From NCBI GenBank assembly GCA_020226215.1, contig CM035233.1, forward strand, positions 17,689,701 to 17,753,700: a stretch of DNA of 64,000 bases. The letters run 5' to 3'. The notes below the pieces were generated by a model that had not been told where the DNA came from, made no database searches, and saw only the letters and a list, made by a program, of their open reading frames with translations. Made by a program: the position numbers and the translations under genes. Source of the stretch: Sindora glabra (Eukaryota > Streptophyta > Magnoliopsida > Fabales > Fabaceae). Positions within the stretch are counted from its first letter, which is position 1; each line of letters opens with the position of its first letter. This document shows positions 60,012 to 64,000 of this stretch, piece after piece.

Positions 60012-61737
60012 ATAAAAAGGTTAGCCATACTAATTTTTATTGTTTTTATTTGGAATTAGTTTATTACTTTTGGATTTTCTATAACTATTCATTTTTATTA
60101 ACAAGTAGCAATTATTTTTTTAGGTTTTTTTGTTGTGTGTTGCTATTTTGTTAGATTTGTTTTGCTGGATCTATTATGCTGTTTTACTGCTGTTTTGCTG
60201 GTTTTATATATTTTTTATTACTCACCTGGAGGATTGTTTAGCTACTTAGTGGGAAGAATAATGTAGACTGCAGCTTAAATGCCATAACTAGAGAATTCAA
60301 TTTTGCTTTTCCATAAAGAGGGGGGAAAAAGGAGAATCCAATTCTTGCATAGGATTTTCATAGTATTGTATTCTAAGTTTTATTGTGTTAGATTGGTATT
60401 CTCTGTTTGATAGCTTCTGTCATTACCAAAACTTGTATGCTTCTGTCTAATGAATTCCTTATGTAACAAAAACATTTTATAAAATAGTAGGAGTTCAACT
60501 TTCAAAATATCTTAGAAACTAAAATGACTTTAATTTAGAGGAAAGAGATGATTATAGACCTAACATTGTTGAAGACAACAATTCTAGAAATAGGATTTAC
60601 TAGCAATTCTTACTGAGCTATTGACCTTTCTTAAAGGCCCACCTTAATAAGCAAATGAATAAAATGTTTAGCAGCACGTATATTGAATCCTAGGGCAATG
60701 AATGCATTGAATGGTGTAGTGAACATTGTGTATAGGCTTCTAGTTAGAGTATAAATGATGTGAAAGTATTAGTTTAGGGAATTAGGATTACCTTTTCATG
60801 CTCGGAACCTGGATAATTGCCAAATTGGTAATGATAGTTTGAGTGAATCCAAATGCAATTTCAATTGGATCCCATTTTACTTCTATAATTTCAATGATAT
60901 TGTTGTAATTACTAAAGCAACCACAAAAGCATAGTAGGAAATCATCGTATTTTATAAAAGGCAAGTGACATTATTATTTTTGCTCATGACCCATTCGGAG
61001 TTGAAAGTGTTGTGAAAATGACTAAATTAAAAAATTACCCATCATGATATCCTTGCATTGGATGGTGGTGCTAGCACAAGTGAAATATGGATATCAATGT
61101 TATATATGTTATATTTTTGTAGCAACAAGTAAGGGGAGTGTTGTTTCCCAAAATAAAGAAAGAATTAAATGTAATTTCTTTATATTTATGGAGTGTTGGT
61201 GTAATCATGATGGTTTATGAAACTTCTTTATATTTGTGTAACTATAATATAAAAAAGATAAGTATTACAATTTTTCATATGCTTCTTAAAAGCAAGCATA
61301 ATTTAACTCATGCATATATAACTATATATGTTTGTTAATTCAGCTACTTGTCCTTTAATCATAAGTAATATTATTAAAGAGCTAGGAATATGTTTAATTT
61401 AGTAATTCTAATGCAATTTGATAATTGTATGTAGGTTATGGAATATATAAGCTCAACTTTCCACTCAATAGTATCAAGTGCTAGGCTAATGGAGTTATTA
61501 TCATCACATCATCCAAGCAATTTGATTAATTTCAAGAAATGTACTACTACTTTTGATTGTTAATTGTCGAGGAATGAATTTATGAGAGGACTTGAATTTA
61601 GAACTAGTTTTTTTACATGAATTCTATGATAAATATAATGTGTATAAAAAGCATTATTGTTTTAAATATTATGGTTTTAGTTCTAGTATGCAAGCTGTAT
61701 TCAATATACATTGACATTAAAATAGCACAGTAAGAGG
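60012..61737. other. Unassigned spacer after hAT relic
   Basis: May include the hAT 3' UTR and terminus, but no terminal inverted repeat was found. A 66-codon frame at 61138-61338 has no recognisable motif. Nothing else can be supported. Confidence 0.35.
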
Positions 61738-61739
61738 CT

Positions 61740-61995
61740 CAAAATGGGTTTTGGATACAGACCGGTCCACAAACCGGTCTGATACTTTTACGAATTTTTT
61801 GTTTAATATAAAGGTTAATTATATGGGCCATAAAAATAAACTAGTCTACCGACCAGTCCAGTACTTTCATAGACTAGACCCAGACCATTTTATTATATCC
61901 CATTTTTTTATATAGGTAAAATAGATTGGTCCATATGGACTAAAATCCGTGCAGACTTGGTCCAATCCAATCCGGTCCAGTCTATTCATTTTACA
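61740..61995. repeat. Cluster of ACCGGTC-type palindromic repeats
   Basis: A perfect 9-bp inverted repeat CAGACCGGT/ACCGGTCTG with a 6-nt loop lies at 61758-61781. Degenerate versions follow (GTCTACCGACCAGTCC near 61850; GGTCCATATGGACT near 61928; CCGGTCCAGTCTATTC near 61970). Such arrays are seen in some plant non-autonomous elements. The family is not identified. Confidence 0.55.
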
Positions 61996-61998
61996 AGC

Positions 61999-62504
61999 CT
62001 ATTGAAATCCTAATAGAGATTAGGAAGATCTTGCAAAGTTAAATGATTGTGATAATCCTAGTATAGATTGGGATAATCTTGTAAAGCTAGCTTTTGTAAC
62101 TCGGTGAAAAGTTAATAAATACCTCAAGTAATACTTGATAACTTGGGAAGAGAGGAATAGATTCAAAAGGCATTTTTTTTTAACTATCAAACCTTTATAA
62201 AAATTCTTGATAGTCTCTTTCTTTATTTACTTATATTTTGTTGTTTCAAAAATATTGTTTGCTTAAGAAAAAAAGTTACATAACTTTTTCTTTTTATATT
62301 AATTGGAGAAATTCTTTTGATTTAAAAATAATCAAACTATTTTTAGCTCTTTTTTAGATATTTCATATTTTTGAAACTACATATTCATCAAATTTCAAGA
62401 ATTTTTCATATTTCATGATTTTATACAAATATATTATCATAAATTTTATTTATTAATTTTTGTTAAAACCAATTTACCTTCCTATTAGCTTATAAGTTCT
62501 ATCA
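61999..62504 (+). repeat. 3' LTR (partial) of the SIRE-like copia element
   Basis: Homologous, in the same orientation, to 51253-51800, and ends at the same AGTTCTATCA. Its 5' part is missing and is replaced by the palindromic repeat cluster. This suggests that 51253-62504 is one old element that took up copia C and other insertions. Confidence 0.65.
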
Positions 62505-62709
62505 AATTCTATTACTTACTATGTTATAAATGAGCGACTGTGATTTTATCAATTTTAGATATTTTCTGCAACTTATCTTTAATATTTACTTTGGTATTTG
62601 AAAACTAGATTTTTGAATTTGGATGCATCTCCAATCTATAAGTTATAGTTGAAAAAGCAAAAGAAGAACTAATGGTGTTAACTCAATATAACTATTAAGT
62701 TATGTTATC

Positions 62710-63060
62710 TCCTAATAAAGGATGGACTAAATTTGAAGCGAAGTTAATTTTCGAGGACTAAATTAATATTAATTAGCATTAGTGAGGGACAAAATTGATA
62801 TAAATTTCATCTTATAAGAACTAAAATACATGTTTGTTTTCTTAGCATGGGAGGCTGACATGGCTTCTACCAGGCTCGATTAGCATTTAACAAGCTACTT
62901 AAAAGTTGATAGCGCCATATTAGCCAAGTAGTTAAATTTTTTCCATTTGCTCATGATAGAAGGACTAAAACTTAGGTGCAGTTAATTTTTAGGGATTAAA
63001 TTGATATTAATTCTTCGTGAGAGGTAAAATTGATTTAATAAGTGAGTAAAAGATAGTTGA
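62710..63060 (+). repeat. Dispersed repeat, copy 2
   Basis: Contains GAAGCGAAGTTAATTTTCGAGG, GTGAGGGACAAAATTGATATAA, TTCATCTTATAAG and AGGCTGACATGGCTTCT. The second half partly repeats the first (GCAGTTAATTTTTAGGGATT at about 62976). It corresponds to 35370-35710 in opposite orientation. Confidence 0.5.
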
Positions 63061-63206
63061 AAGTTAAAATAAGTTTTTAGTTAATTTTAAATATTACAGG
63101 TTTTGAGAGGTAAAATCTTACAAAAATTAAAATAAGTTTTTAATCAATTTTAAATATAATAAGTGCGTAAAAATTTGCGACTCCATCAATCAAAGTTGCA
63201 TAATAA

Positions 63207-63597
63207 TAAAGTTTAAATTTGATCCTTTATCACTATAAAATATTTTATATTATTAATAAATAAAAAAAATATACATTATTAAAAAATTAATAGTAATTAA
63301 AAATTTTAATAATAATAAACCAATTTTAACACACGAAAGGGTGATGATGTTAAGCTAATTTACATTTATAGTATATTAACTTTAAATTAAAAAATGTATA
63401 AATTTAAATTTAATCTACTATCAATATAAATTAATTTTGTATTATCATCGTATTGTTATATCAGTAAAAAATTGTTAAATGTCCTTTACCGTTATTAAAA
63501 TTTTTTAATTATTATTACTTTTTTAATAACATATCCTCTTTTTATTCATTAATAGTATAAAATATTTTATATTATTAATAGATCAAATTTAAATTCA
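63207..63597. repeat. AT-rich fold-back (MITE-like) element
   Basis: The arm at 63207-63315 (TTTAAATTTGATCC...) is the approximate inverted complement of the arm at 63490-63597 (...AGATCAAATTTAAATTC), each about 105-110 bp. The spacer holds CACGAAAGGGTGATGATG. The right half is related to 34846-35055. Confidence 0.5.
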
Positions 63598-64000
63598 AAA
63601 AATATTTTAAAATATTTAACTAATGTATATAAAAATCACAACTTTTAATGAAAACATTAGGAAAGATATTAAAATTTTTTGTTGAAATTTAAAGAATACG
63701 CATACTCATACAAATATTTTGATACCACAACATGACCCTTATAATAAAATTTTGAATAAATAAGAAAATAATAATAATTTAATATCAAAATTCACCGAAC
63801 CTGGTAACTACCATAACAATTAAAAGTTTTACAATTAACTAACTCAACTACATTTCATCGTATTCAATTTTAATATAAACAATGCAAATTTTCACAAACA
63901 AGCACTATCAAATGGATCCTCTAACATGTTAATCGTATTTATTGTTGTAATTCAAAATATAATTTCAAATCCAAATTTATTTATTACCGCAACAAAATAA
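63598..64000. other. AT-rich sequence to window end
   Basis: No feature is recognised. Confidence 0.4.

Noticed and set aside
36743..62504. A novel multi-gene host system hidden in the right half
   Set aside because: All longer frames resolve to gypsy, copia, hAT or psbA sequence, and none is an unexplained conserved gene.

Overview
This is nuclear DNA of a flowering plant, probably a dicot. It is very AT-rich, has one intron-rich plant gene, and is otherwise filled with LTR retrotransposons, DNA-transposon relics and an inserted piece of chloroplast psbA. The species cannot be settled from the sequence alone. No bacterial-style operons, rRNA, tRNA or CRISPR arrays were seen.

The only intact host gene lies on the minus strand at 25657-30239. 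Nine exons with canonical GT/AG junctions join in frame into 696 codons (695 residues plus stop). They encode a plastid-type P-loop ATPase of the Ycf45 / SEEDLING PLASTID DEVELOPMENT 1 family (SpoIIIAA-like AAA domain plus a degenerate R3H-like C-terminus). Its upstream region carries a 16-G run and a CT microsatellite. Intron 8 holds a possible MITE.

Left part (1-25.4 kb): a decayed CACTA (TNP2-type) transposase end at 1-1170 followed by a 337-bp tandem duplication; a solo LTR at 4347-5153 with a perfect GGTTA target duplication; two oppositely oriented copies of a long gypsy LTR (5362-~8210 minus; 11208-14380 plus, the latter apparently solo); a gypsy gag-protease relic between them; and an 8.0-kb minus-strand Ty1/copia element (17383-25390) with both LTRs, PBS and ATTGC target duplication. 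The copia element sits inside a degenerate minisatellite just downstream of the host gene.

Right part (30.6-64 kb): about 6 kb of AT-rich spacer, then a nest of two Ty3/gypsy chromovirus-like (CRM-type by inference) elements. The outer copy A (plus strand, 36748-50409, TSD CAACT) was hit inside its 3' LTR by sibling copy B (minus strand, 43569-50235, TSD GAGCT). This makes a multi-kilobase inverted repeat with a gene-conversion-like tract around the junction. Next comes a SIRE-like copia relic (5' LTR ending 51800, 3' LTR ending 62504) invaded by another copia element (from 54154). That second element carries a 270-bp fragment of plastid psbA and is cut off at its 3' side next to a hAT transposase relic (59045-60011) that still shows its exon-intron pattern. 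The window ends with dispersed repeats that also occur, inverted, at 34.8-35.7 kb.

All transposon reading frames are broken. The points of most interest are the conversion tract in the gypsy palindrome, three stop codons shared by both gypsy copies, and the near-intact psbA piece inside a badly decayed retrotransposon. Similarity levels are counts by eye, not computed alignments.
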